DNA of 34,407 nt. It comes from Clostridia bacterium. Lineage in GTDB: Bacteria > Bacillota > Clostridia > Christensenellales > Aristaeellaceae. Under the pieces are notes generated by a model. It had not been told where the DNA came from, ran no database searches, and worked only from the letters and a program-made list of their open reading frames with translations. The translations under genes were made by a program, and so were the position numbers. Of this stretch, positions 24,064 through 31,569 are shown in pieces; within the stretch, counting starts at the first letter, position 1, and each line of letters opens with the position of its first letter. The stretch spans positions 1 to 34,407 of the forward strand of contig JAUMVT010000027.1 of the NCBI GenBank assembly GCA_030529995.1. The letters are read 5' to 3'.

Positions 24064-25086
24064 GTGAAAAGATTCCTTGCGCTGGTTTGTGTACTGCTGC
24101 TGTTGGCGGCTTCCGCCATGGCGGATACGGTGGATCTGACGGATCGCGGTGAAATCAACGACAAACAGGTCACTGCCCTGATTGACGAGCTCAGCCTGCT
24201 GCCGGAAGGCACGGAAGTCAACCTGATGGACGTCAAGCTGTCCCTGAAGGGGAAAAGCCAGCTTGCCGCTGCCCTGCCCCAGCTTGTTTTCCGCTGGACG
24301 GTGGATATCGGCAGCTACACGGCTGACAGCCTGGACACCGCACTGGATCTGGACGGGCAGGAGAAGCGTGCCGGATACAACAATTTCTCTTTGGCGCTGG
24401 GTGCTCTTCCCTACCTGAAGGAAGTCACCATGTACGACTACACCTTTTCCACCAAGGAAATGGAAAAGCTCATGGCCGCCTACCCGAATATTCACTTCAA
24501 CTGGACCATTACCCTGAACAATTACCGCATCCGCACCGATGTCACCGCTTTTTCCACGGCCAAAGGGCGGCAGGAACCTCGCTACACCGCCAAGATGCTG
24601 GATGTGCTGAAGTACTGTCCCGATTTGCTGGCACTGGATGTGGGGCACAACAATGTCAGTGACCTGTCCTTCCTGACCCAGTGGCCGCACCTGAAGCGGC
24701 TCATCGTCATTGACTCCCGCACGCCGGTGACGGACATTTCCCCCTTGGCGGAGTTGGACGATTTGGAGTACGTGGAGCTGTTCATGCAGAACATTACCGA
24801 CCTGACGCCGCTGGCCGGAAAAACCAAGCTGCTGGATCTGAACCTGTGCTACAATGATGTGACGGACTTGACGCCCCTGTACAGCTGCACTTCGCTGGAG
24901 CGGCTGTGGATTTCCCGAAACTATCACCTGACTCATGAGGAAATTGACGCCTTCAAGCAGGCACTGCCTAACTGCGTGGTGGAAACGGAAACAGTCAAAT
25001 CCACGGAGGCCGGCTGGCGGGAACACCCCCGGTACTTCATCATGAAGGAAAGCTTTGATACCCGGACGTATATTCCGTTTGAATAA
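24064..25086 (+). CDS. Exported leucine-rich-repeat protein
   Basis: A 340-residue secreted protein. Signal peptide 1-20 (ASAMA-D) is followed by an N-terminal region of irregular repeats and, at about 195-300, clear leucine-rich repeats of the internalin or SDS22 type: LLALDVGHNNVSDLSFL, LKRLIVIDSRTPVTDISPL, LEYVELFMQNITDLTPL, LLDLNLCYNDVTDLTPL and LERLWISRN. No anchor motif is seen. The GTG start has AAGGAGG upstream. It ends the three-gene secreted run and is followed by a strong terminator. Likely a surface or secreted binding protein. Confidence 0.87.
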   Translation: MKRFLALVCVLLLLAASAMADTVDLTDRGEINDKQVTALIDELSLLPEGTEVNLMDVKLSLKGKSQLAAALPQLVFRWTVDIGSYTADSLDTALDLDGQEKRAGYNNFSLALGALPYLKEVTMYDYTFSTKEMEKLMAAYPNIHFNWTITLNNYRIRTDVTAFSTAKGRQEPRYTAKMLDVLKYCPDLLALDVGHNNVSDLSFLTQWPHLKRLIVIDSRTPVTDISPLAELDDLEYVELFMQNITDLTPLAGKTKLLDLNLCYNDVTDLTPLYSCTSLERLWISRNYHLTHEEIDAFKQALPNCVVETETVKSTEAGWREHPRYFIMKESFDTRTYIPFE

Positions 25087-25097
25087 TGCATTGCTCT

Positions 25098-25140
25098 CCC
25101 TGCACGGGCGATTCTGTGCAGGGTTCTTTTTGCTTTTTTT
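25098..25140 (+). terminator. Terminator of the exported-protein operon
   Basis: CCCTGCAC (25098-25105) pairs with GTGCAGGG (25116-25123), followed by TTCTTTTTGCTTTTTTT. Confidence 0.9.
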
Positions 25141-25158
25141 CATCCCTTGACGTATAAT
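25130..25158 (+). promoter_or_regulatory. Promoter of the MBL-comEC-holA run
   Basis: TTGCTT (25130-25135) and TATAAT (25153-25158), 17-bp spacer. The -35 box lies inside the T-tract of the preceding terminator. Confidence 0.55.
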
Positions 25159-25206
25159 GAAGAGGCTTCTATTTTGCTTTCATCTTCTGCAAAGGGGGGA
25201 ATCACC

Positions 25207-25929
25207 TTGCGGCTTACCATTTTAGGCATGAACGGCCCTTATCCCGCACCGGAAAGTGCCTGCTCCGGCTATTTGGTCACGTCAGGAGATACTGCCATTC
25301 AGTTGGATCTCGGCACGGGCACCCTATCTGCCCTGACTGCCCGGATGCCGCCGGAAAGCCTGACTGCCCTTGTATTCAGTCACTGGCACTTTGATCATTG
25401 CAGTGATGCGCTGCCCTTGATTTTCCGTCTGGCAGATCACGCCGGAGATCGTCCCCTGCCGGTGTACGGGCCGAAGGATGACGCTTCGCCTGTTCGCCGT
25501 GCTCTTGCCGGGTGTCCTCAAGTCGCCCTGCATGACCTATCTGCCGGGGATACGGTGCAGCTTGGTACCGTTTGCCTGACGGCTTATGCCGCCCGTCACC
25601 CGGTTCCCGGGCTCATGTACCGTTTGGATGACGGTACCTCCGTCCTGTGCTTTACCGGGGACACCAACACGACGGAAAGTCTCCCTGCCTTTGCCAAGGG
25701 AGCAGATCTGCTGCTGGCAGACGGTCTGTTCACCACCCGGCTCTGGGCAGAGGGAAAGCCTCACCTTTCCGCCTATCTGGCCGCAGCGCTGGCACGGGAT
25801 GCCGGTGCCAAGCAGCTGGTCATTACCCACTTAAACCCCTTCATCGACCCGGCCACCCTTTTGAAGGAGGCACGCTCTGCCTATCCCAGGGCCGTGCTGG
25901 CTCAGTGTGGTGACGTATACGAATGCTGA
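25207..25929 (+). CDS. MBL-fold metal-dependent hydrolase (RNase Z-like)
   Basis: A 240-residue metallo-beta-lactamase fold protein. The metal site is SHWHFDHCSD (HxHxDH), with later ligands in AARHPVPGLMYRL, FTGDTNTT and VITHLNPF. It resembles the YhfI-type group, whose substrates are poorly defined, more than true RNase Z, as the tRNA-binding arm is absent. I start it at TTG 25207, which follows AAAGGGGGG; the in-frame codon at 25147 lies in the promoter. Its stop overlaps the ATG of comEC, so the two are coupled. Confidence 0.85.
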   Translation: MRLTILGMNGPYPAPESACSGYLVTSGDTAIQLDLGTGTLSALTARMPPESLTALVFSHWHFDHCSDALPLIFRLADHAGDRPLPVYGPKDDASPVRRALAGCPQVALHDLSAGDTVQLGTVCLTAYAARHPVPGLMYRLDDGTSVLCFTGDTNTTESLPAFAKGADLLLADGLFTTRLWAEGKPHLSAYLAAALARDAGAKQLVITHLNPFIDPATLLKEARSAYPRAVLAQCGDVYEC

Positions 25930-28193
25930 ACGAGAAGCAGGAGCCTCAATTAGCCTGGGTGCTTCCCTGCATGAGTGCAGGCCTGACCCTGGGGATCCTT
26001 TGCGGGAGAAGCGCCTCCACGCCCCTGTACGGTTTATGTGGTCTGGTGCTGGGCATTCTGGCGGCGATTTTTCTCAAGGGAAACGGACACAAAGCCGCCA
26101 TGCTGGCCGTCTTCTGCGCCTTGGGGGTGGTTGCCGGGCAAATCGGCTATCATCCTTCCCTGCCGGCAGAAGGGGATTATGTCATTGACGGCGTGGTGTG
26201 CGACAGTGTGGTAACCGACAGCTCCACCCGGCGTACCCGAACCCGGCTGTCCAACGTGACCTTAAACGGCGAACCCGTTTCCGGGGTGGTGTACTGGAGT
26301 TGTTATCCTAAATCGGACGCAGCTGCTCTCATTACCCCCGGTGCCCATTTGACCTTTACCGCCTCCGTCTACCATCCTTCCGGCGCAGAGAATCCCGGCG
26401 GATTTGATTTCCGAGAATATCTGCTGGGGCAGGGCATCCGCATTGGCGTTTACGGCTGTACGGACTTGGCCGTGTCTGACACGAAGGTCTTTTCCCTGAA
26501 AGGTACGGCAGCCGCCATTCGGGAGACGCTTTCCCAGCAACTTTACAAGGTGATGGGGAAAGAAAACGGTGCCTATGCCGTAGCCATGGTGCTGGGCAGC
26601 CGCTCCGACCTGCCGGAGGACGACCGTTCCGCCTTTTCCCGAGTAGGGGTTGCCCATTTGCTTTCCGTCAGTGGCTTTCATGTGGGCATTCTGGCAGGGA
26701 TTCTGGCACTTTTGCTGGGATGGTGCTCCCCGAGATTTCGTTTTGCCGTGTGCGCCCTTGTGCTGGCAGCCTATTGCCTGCTGACAGGCATGAACGCCCC
26801 GGTCATTCGTGCTTCTCTGCTGGTGCTGCTGGTCATGTACGGCAGAATCTGCCATCGCCGTGCTCTCGGCTTGTGGATGTGGTTCGCCTGCTACTGCCTG
26901 ACCCTGCTTTTCCGGCCGGCGCAGCTGACCAGTGCCAGCTTTCAGCTGACCTATGCCGCCGTGCTGGGCATTGTCCTTGTAACTCCTTCCCTGCAGCGGC
27001 TTTGGAAACCGCAACATAAGTGGAGTAAAAAGCTTTGGAGCACCTTATGCGCTTCCTTGGGTGCGCAAATCGGTGTCTTCCTGCCCCTGTGCTACTGGTT
27101 TCAGAAGATCCCCCTGCTGGGGCTGGTGGTGAACCTGGTGGCACTGCCCTATGCTTCCCTGCTCATCGGGCTGTACTGGATTGTGCTGCTGCTTTCCCCC
27201 ATTCCCTTTGTGGGCACCTGCTTGGGATCGGTTGCAAGCTTTGGCACAACCCTGTTGACCGCCTCCGTTCGCTATTTGGATACCCTGCCTTTCACCAACC
27301 TTTGGGTCAAGCAGGCCAATCTGCTGACCCTGCTGGGATGGCTGCTGATCATGGTGGGCTGTGTGCGTTTCCTGCCCATCAAACGCCGCCGCTTGCTGCT
27401 TCTTCCCGGCACGGTGCTGATGATCGTCTCCCTGATTGTGTGGCCTCATCACGGCACGGAATACATTCAGTTCAGCGTAGGCAACGCCGATGCTGCCCTG
27501 CTGCATGACGAAAGCATCGTCACCGTGATTGATACAGGGGAAGCCACAGGCGAAGTCACGGACTATCTCCGCCAGCATCGGCTGTCCGTGGATCATTTGG
27601 TGCTGACCCACCTGCACAAGGATCATGCATTGGGATTGCAGAACTTCATGGATGATGATATTCCCGTGAAGGAAATCATCCTGCCCTGGGGGGCGGAGGA
27701 TGCAGCGGTGGATGCTTCCGTGCTTGCCCTGCTGCATCAAATGGAATCTCTCGGCACGACAGTGCGCTATGTCGGCCGGGGAGATACCCTGCCCCTGCCA
27801 TCCGGCAGCATGACCGTGCTGTGGCCGGAAACCGGCCGAGTCCGTCCCGGGCAGGATGCCAATGAATCCAGCCTGACCATGCTGTGCAGCATTCAGGGCA
27901 CCACCATGCTCCTGACCGGTGACCTGGACGGCACCTATGAAAACTACGCCGCTGCGGAAGCTGACATTTTGAAAGTTCCCCACCACGGCTCTGCCGCCAG
28001 CAGCTCCGAAACCTTTCTTGCTGCCGTGTCTCCCAAGGTGGCCATCATTTCCAGCGGCGATGCCAAGCGTCACCACAATACTGCCGCCAAGCTGCCCAAT
28101 GCCACCGTCTACGGTACGGAAAGCTGCGGTGCGGTGATCATTCGCTTTACCCAAGGTTCCTACACCGTAGAAACATGGATTGACGATGAGTAA
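25923..28193 (+). CDS. comEC: ComEC/Rec2 DNA-uptake channel protein
   Basis: A 756-residue polytopic protein with the three ComEC parts. Two N-terminal helices flank an OB-like DUF4131 region (about 80-170, ending FDFREYLLGQGI). The competence domain follows, with many helices (about 210-500; LLSVSGFHVGILAG is characteristic). The C-terminal metallo-beta-lactamase domain has LTHLHKDHALGL, TGDLDGTYE and KVPHHGSAASSS. ComEC forms the inner channel for transformation and its MBL domain is thought to degrade the non-transported strand. It is followed by holA after 12 bp, a common Firmicutes arrangement. Confidence 0.93.
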   Translation: MLNEKQEPQLAWVLPCMSAGLTLGILCGRSASTPLYGLCGLVLGILAAIFLKGNGHKAAMLAVFCALGVVAGQIGYHPSLPAEGDYVIDGVVCDSVVTDSSTRRTRTRLSNVTLNGEPVSGVVYWSCYPKSDAAALITPGAHLTFTASVYHPSGAENPGGFDFREYLLGQGIRIGVYGCTDLAVSDTKVFSLKGTAAAIRETLSQQLYKVMGKENGAYAVAMVLGSRSDLPEDDRSAFSRVGVAHLLSVSGFHVGILAGILALLLGWCSPRFRFAVCALVLAAYCLLTGMNAPVIRASLLVLLVMYGRICHRRALGLWMWFACYCLTLLFRPAQLTSASFQLTYAAVLGIVLVTPSLQRLWKPQHKWSKKLWSTLCASLGAQIGVFLPLCYWFQKIPLLGLVVNLVALPYASLLIGLYWIVLLLSPIPFVGTCLGSVASFGTTLLTASVRYLDTLPFTNLWVKQANLLTLLGWLLIMVGCVRFLPIKRRRLLLLPGTVLMIVSLIVWPHHGTEYIQFSVGNADAALLHDESIVTVIDTGEATGEVTDYLRQHRLSVDHLVLTHLHKDHALGLQNFMDDDIPVKEIILPWGAEDAAVDASVLALLHQMESLGTTVRYVGRGDTLPLPSGSMTVLWPETGRVRPGQDANESSLTMLCSIQGTTMLLTGDLDGTYENYAAAEADILKVPHHGSAASSSETFLAAVSPKVAIISSGDAKRHHNTAAKLPNATVYGTESCGAVIIRFTQGSYTVETWIDDE

Positions 28194-28205
28194 AGGAGGT
28201 CCGCC

Positions 28206-29237
28206 ATGAAGGAATCACCATCCAAGGGGATGAACTACAAGGACTTCCTGCAGAGCCTGAAGCAGGGCATGGTCTATGGTGCCTACCTGTTTGACGGCAC
28301 GGAGGAGAACATCAAAAGCAGCACCCTTGCAGCCGTTCGGAAGGCCGTGCTGCCGGAAGGGCTGGAAGAGCTGAACGAATCCGTCATGGATGACCCGGAA
28401 ACCGATGCGCTGATTGCCGCCGCGGAAACCCTGCCATTTCTGGCAGACAAGCGGATTGTGCTGGTGCGAGACCTGGCCTCCCTGACCGGGCGAAGCGAAA
28501 CCGACGACCGGCTGTGTGCGTATATGGCTCGTGTTCCCACATCCACCATCCTGATTTTCTACGTTCGCGGCAAGGCAGACGGACGCAAGAAGCTGTACGC
28601 CGCCATTAAGAAGCACGGTCACATTGTGTCCTTCGACCGGCTGGGTGATGATGAGCTGAATCGATGGATTCTTCAAACCTTCGCTGCCCTTGGCAAGCAA
28701 TGCTCCCCTGCCACGGCTTCCCTGCTGGCCTTCACCGTGGGCAATGATACAGGCTTGCTGAAGACCGAAATTGAAAAGCTGGCTGCCCACGCCGGGGAAT
28801 CCGCCCAGATTACCGATGAAGATGTACGCGCCCTGGCCACCCGATCCATGGAATGCACCGTGTTCGACATGGTGGATGCGGTAGTGGCCGGACAGCAGGG
28901 ACGTGCTTTCCGTCTCATGCAGGATATGCTGGTCATGGGACAGGAGCGGCTCGGCATTCTGGCCATGCTGCTGCGGCAATATCGGCTGCTTCAGCACGTG
29001 AAGGTGATGCAGTACGAGAAAAAATCTCCTCAGGAGATTCAGCAGAATCTTGGGGTGCCCCGCTTCGCAGCCAACCGATACATGCAGCAGGCCAAAGGCT
29101 ACACCGGCGGTCAGGTGCGCCGGGCAGTCGACATTTGCCTGCAAACCGAGTATGCCGTGAAATCCGGCAGGCTCAATCAGGATGGTGCGCTGGAAAGTGC
29201 CATGCTGCAGATTTTCGCCCTGAAGGCAAAAGCCTGA
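28206..29237 (+). CDS. holA: DNA polymerase III subunit delta
   Basis: The delta subunit of the clamp loader, which opens the sliding clamp. The 343-residue protein has the family start YLFDGTEENIKSSTLAAV, the segment TLPFLADKRIVLVRDL, a domain II boundary at NRWILQTFAALGKQ, the TGLLKTEIEKLAAHAG helix and a collar domain ending ALESAMLQIFALKAK. Length is normal. AAAGGAGGTCC lies before the ATG. Position after comEC supports the call. Confidence 0.95.
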   Translation: MKESPSKGMNYKDFLQSLKQGMVYGAYLFDGTEENIKSSTLAAVRKAVLPEGLEELNESVMDDPETDALIAAAETLPFLADKRIVLVRDLASLTGRSETDDRLCAYMARVPTSTILIFYVRGKADGRKKLYAAIKKHGHIVSFDRLGDDELNRWILQTFAALGKQCSPATASLLAFTVGNDTGLLKTEIEKLAAHAGESAQITDEDVRALATRSMECTVFDMVDAVVAGQQGRAFRLMQDMLVMGQERLGILAMLLRQYRLLQHVKVMQYEKKSPQEIQQNLGVPRFAANRYMQQAKGYTGGQVRRAVDICLQTEYAVKSGRLNQDGALESAMLQIFALKAKA

Positions 29238-29270
29238 TCCTATTTTTATATAAAGCAAGGAGAAACCATT

Positions 29271-30392
29271 ATGTACATTAAGCCCTTCGCTGTGGAAGAA
29301 TGGATGAATGAATTCGAAACCGGCGCCAAGTACAACATTGCCGAAACCTGTGTGGACTCTGTCTCCCTGGATGAGCTGTTTGCCCTGTCCGGTGAGGACA
29401 AGGCTTCCTTCCTGCAAAAATTGTGCAGCACCCGGCTGACCTACGGTGCTATCTTAGGCAGTGATGCCCTGCGTCAGGGCGTCTGCAGCCTGTATCGTAC
29501 CCTTTCCCCTGAGGAGGTTGTGCCCACTCATGGTGCAGCCGGTGCCAATCATCACGTATTCTGCTCCCTGATTTCCGCCGGAGATCGGGTAGTCAGCATT
29601 ATGCCTACCTATCAGCAGCTGTATTCCATTCCCGAGTCCATCGGGGCAGACGTGGCCATTATGCACCTGAAGCAGGAGAAGCATTATCTGCCTGACCTGG
29701 ACGAACTGCGCCGTCTGGCCACACCGGGCACAAAGCTGATCTGCATCAACAACCCCAACAATCCCACCGGCGCACTTATGTCCAAGGAACTGCTGGAGGA
29801 GATTGTTGCCATTGCCCGCAGTGTTGACGCCTATGTGCTGTGCGATGAAGTCTATCGGAACCTGACCCAGGAAGACGGCTACTTCGAATCGATTGTTGAC
29901 CTGTACGAAAAGGGCATCTCCGTCAGCAGCATGTCCAAGGTGTTCTCCCTGGCGGGTATCCGCATGGGATGGATTGCCACCCATGACAAGGATGCGCTGC
30001 GGGCATTCTGCTCCCACCGGGATTACAACCTGATCAGCTGCGGTATGATTGACGATGCCATCGCTTCCCTGGCACTGAAGCACAGCGACAAGCTGCTGCA
30101 GCGGAATCGCACCATTGTCCGGGAAAATCTGGCCATCCTCGACCAGTGGATGCAGTCCCATCCCCACTTCTACTATACCAAGCCTCAGGCAGGCACCACC
30201 GCCCTTGTCTACTACGACTATGACATCCCTTCCTACACCTTCTGCACCCGGCTGTATCAGGAGACCGGCGCTTTCGTAACCCCCGGGGATTGCTTTGAGC
30301 AGCCCCACGCCATGCGCATCGGCTACGCCTGCGACAAGCAGATGCTGGTGGATGGCCTCCATGCGCTGGAACAGTTTGCAGAAAAGCTGTAA
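29271..30392 (+). CDS. PLP-dependent class I/II aminotransferase
   Basis: A 373-residue fold-type I aminotransferase. NNPNNPTG is the substrate and PLP binding motif, CDEVYRNL carries the Asp and Tyr that contact the cofactor ring, and SMSKVFSLAGIRMGW contains the Schiff-base lysine. The C-terminal MRIGYACD includes the substrate-carboxylate Arg. Close to aspartate-type enzymes and to aminotransferases of amino-acid or antibiotic metabolism; the specific amino acid cannot be told. It lies 33 bp after holA with AAGGAG before the ATG, probably the end of that transcript. Confidence 0.88.
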   Translation: MYIKPFAVEEWMNEFETGAKYNIAETCVDSVSLDELFALSGEDKASFLQKLCSTRLTYGAILGSDALRQGVCSLYRTLSPEEVVPTHGAAGANHHVFCSLISAGDRVVSIMPTYQQLYSIPESIGADVAIMHLKQEKHYLPDLDELRRLATPGTKLICINNPNNPTGALMSKELLEEIVAIARSVDAYVLCDEVYRNLTQEDGYFESIVDLYEKGISVSSMSKVFSLAGIRMGWIATHDKDALRAFCSHRDYNLISCGMIDDAIASLALKHSDKLLQRNRTIVRENLAILDQWMQSHPHFYYTKPQAGTTALVYYDYDIPSYTFCTRLYQETGAFVTPGDCFEQPHAMRIGYACDKQMLVDGLHALEQFAEKL

Positions 30393-30450
30393 TCAGATTT
30401 GCCTCCCGAAACTTTTTTTGAAAAAAAGATGTTTCATCCACAAGATATAG

Positions 30451-30459
30451 TGGTATAAT
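30451..30459 (+). promoter_or_regulatory. Extended -10 promoter of the 88-residue gene
   Basis: TGG-TATAAT forms an extended -10 element; the corresponding -35 (GTTTCA, 30431-30436) is poor. Confidence 0.5.
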
Positions 30460-30513
30460 AGGAATGTAAACAACAAGATTCAGTGATGAATCCGGTTTTG
30501 GAGGCGATTTTTG

Positions 30514-30780
30514 ATGGCATGCACAGTCAACGTAACCGGCGGCACTCTGCCCCAGGAAGAAATTAACGCTTATATTATGCGCGCCAAGTCCAAGTTTGGT
30601 CGGGAGCCCTTCGGCATCGACATTCATGTGGATGGAGACTATGTGGATCTGTCCTACGACTTCGGCACCATGCCCTTCCAGCGCATTCGCCGGATTACCG
30701 GCTACCTGGTAGGCACCCTTGACCGCTTCAACAACGCCAAGCGTGCGGAGGAGCACGACCGAGTCAAGCACGGAATTTGA
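30514..30780 (+). CDS. Small protein, possible relation to anaerobic ribonucleotide reductase tail
   Basis: An 88-residue soluble protein. GGAGG lies 9 nt ahead of ATG 30514. The C-terminal RRITGYLVGTLDRFNNAKRAE and DRVKHGI resemble the tail of class III ribonucleotide reductases (NrdD), but the zinc-binding cysteines and glycyl-radical site are absent and no nrd gene is nearby, so I assign no function. The middle (GIDIHVDGDYVDLSYDF) suggests a small beta sheet. It has its own promoter and strong terminator and looks like a conserved single-gene unit. Confidence 0.75.
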   Translation: MACTVNVTGGTLPQEEINAYIMRAKSKFGREPFGIDIHVDGDYVDLSYDFGTMPFQRIRRITGYLVGTLDRFNNAKRAEEHDRVKHGI

Positions 30781-30802
30781 CAAAGCTCTTCTCTTCCTGC
30801 AA

Positions 30803-30848
30803 AAAATTGCCGCAATTGCACTGCCAAGCTGCAATTGCGGCAATTTTT
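30803..30848 (+). terminator. Terminator of the 88-residue protein gene
   Basis: An 18-bp perfect stem (30803-30820 with 30830-30847, core GCCGCAATTGCA) and a T run ending at 30848. Confidence 0.93.
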
Positions 30849-30887
30849 ATTTGCGAACAGTTTGCATTGGCGGAAGCGGTTTCCGTA

Positions 30888-30922
30888 AGAAAAAGCGCCC
30901 ACTTCCAAAGAAGTGGACGCTT
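30888..30922 (-). terminator. Native terminator of the interrupted tRNA-Trp
   Basis: AAGCG-c-CCACTTC (30893-30905) pairs with GAAGTGG-a-CGCTT (30910-30922); on the minus strand it continues into TTTTTCTTACG. It lies 8 bp after the tRNA 3' end. Confidence 0.85.
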
Positions 30923-30929
30923 GACTGAG

Positions 30930-30973
30930 CAGGGGCAGAAGGATTCGAACCCTCAACAAAGGTTTTGGAGACC
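30930..30973 (-). tRNA. tRNA-Trp 3' half (anticodon loop to acceptor), 5' half missing
   Basis: Read on the minus strand, this has anticodon loop CTCCAAA (anticodon CCA, Trp), the 3' anticodon stem ACCTT, a short variable loop, T-arm GAGGG-TTCGAAT-CCTTC with one G-T pair and the acceptor strand TGCCCCT with discriminator G; CCA is not encoded. Similarity stops at the anticodon loop: upstream sequence does not form the 5' stem, no D-arm follows and no AGGGGCA is found in the remaining window on that strand. It is therefore a displaced 3' half, as left at one end (att site) of an integrated element. The fragment cannot be functional alone. Confidence 0.8.
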
Positions 30974-30978
30974 CACGT

Positions 30979-31002
30979 GCACACAGGCTCGCGCCTGTGT
31001 GC
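30979..31002. repeat. Perfect hairpin beside the tRNA fragment
   Basis: GCACACAGGC (30979-30988), loop TCGC, then GCCTGTGTGC (30993-31002). It begins within 6 bp of the end of tRNA similarity. It may be a recombinase-arm or terminator-like structure; role unknown. Confidence 0.75.
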
Positions 31003-31084
31003 AAATAACTAATTCAATAGCGAAATTTTGTTGAAAGTGTATAGTGAAAAGGTGCGGTTTACAAAATCTCTACCAAATAAGCTA

Positions 31085-31113
31085 TTGACAAATATTTATG
31101 CGGAATTATGAAT
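31085..31113 (+). promoter_or_regulatory. Promoter-like element facing the HEPN gene
   Basis: TTGACA at 31085-31090 with a weak TATGAA or ATGAAT 16-17 bp on. The only gene downstream runs the other way, so transcription would be antisense to it. Confidence 0.3.
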
Positions 31114-31117
31114 AACA

Positions 31118-31160
31118 AAAGTAAGCGCCTACCATTTCGCGGAGTGCGATTTGGTAGGCG
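31118..31160 (-). terminator. Terminator of the MNT-HEPN operon
   Basis: CGCCTACCA (31127-31135) pairs with TGGTAGGCG (31152-31160), with an inner CGC/GCG; minus-strand continuation is CTTACTTTTG, a weak T-tract. Confidence 0.55.
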
Positions 31161-31164
31161 ATCA

Positions 31165-31569
31165 TTATTCTGTATAGCGTTTGTTAAGATAATCGCTGAT
31201 GGCGTTGTAGAAGTCTTTCGCGCCCTCTATCAGGCGTTGCGTATCTTCTATGGAGCAGATATAGAAATCTTCGTAGTCGCTTCTGTTGCGTATCAAAGAG
31301 GCGTTGGAAATCAACTTGCCATAGTCGCGCGGGAGAATCTCTGTTTTGAGGTAATTCAGCGTGAAGCGGGCGATCACAGCAGAATGTTTTTTGTAGTCCT
31401 CACCATCAAGAGCAAGAACAGCGCGCATTGCGTGAAAAATGCAATAATAGGCGCGGTTATTGGCGGAGGCATAATCTTCTGCATCCATATCACGCTGGGC
31501 GGTGGTAAGCATTTCGGAGGCTTTATCAAGGCGATAACGCGAAAGGTCAATCACAGAACTATCAAGCAC
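31165..31569 (-). CDS. HEPN-domain toxin of an MNT-HEPN pair
   Basis: A 134-residue helical HEPN protein. The first helical half contains YASANNRAYYCIFHAMRAVLAL, typical of the family, and RNRSDYEDFY near residue 93-102 is the RxxxxY-like active-site motif used by HEPN ribonucleases in this subgroup. It is encoded just after a minimal nucleotidyltransferase, with an 8-bp overlap and GTG start behind GGAAGGAG. In the studied HepT-MntA pair the nucleotidyltransferase AMPylates a tyrosine of the HEPN toxin to silence it; similar control is likely here. The low-GC, GCG-rich codon use matches the element, not the host genes. Confidence 0.85.
   Translation of the reverse strand: MLDSSVIDLSRYRLDKASEMLTTAQRDMDAEDYASANNRAYYCIFHAMRAVLALDGEDYKKHSAVIARFTLNYLKTEILPRDYGKLISNASLIRNRSDYEDFYICSIEDTQRLIEGAKDFYNAISDYLNKRYTE

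Larger units (their letters stand above)
30781..31164. other. Intergenic stretch at the island boundary
   Basis: This stretch holds no gene. It contains in order the terminator of the 88-residue gene, a minus-strand tRNA terminator, a 3' half of tRNA-Trp, a perfect 10-bp hairpin, AT-rich sequence, a promoter-like TTGACA at 31085-31090 and the terminator of the HEPN gene. Base composition becomes visibly AT-richer after about 31000. Confidence 0.8.

Noticed and set aside
30395-30440. Terminator after the aminotransferase gene
   Set aside because: The stem is A/T only (GAAAC-TTTTTT with AAAAAA-GTTTC) and has no following T-tract, so it was not called.
30930-31002. A complete tRNA at the island boundary
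   Set aside because: No D-arm or 5' acceptor strand can be found; the hairpin beside the anticodon loop does not fold as a tRNA arm.
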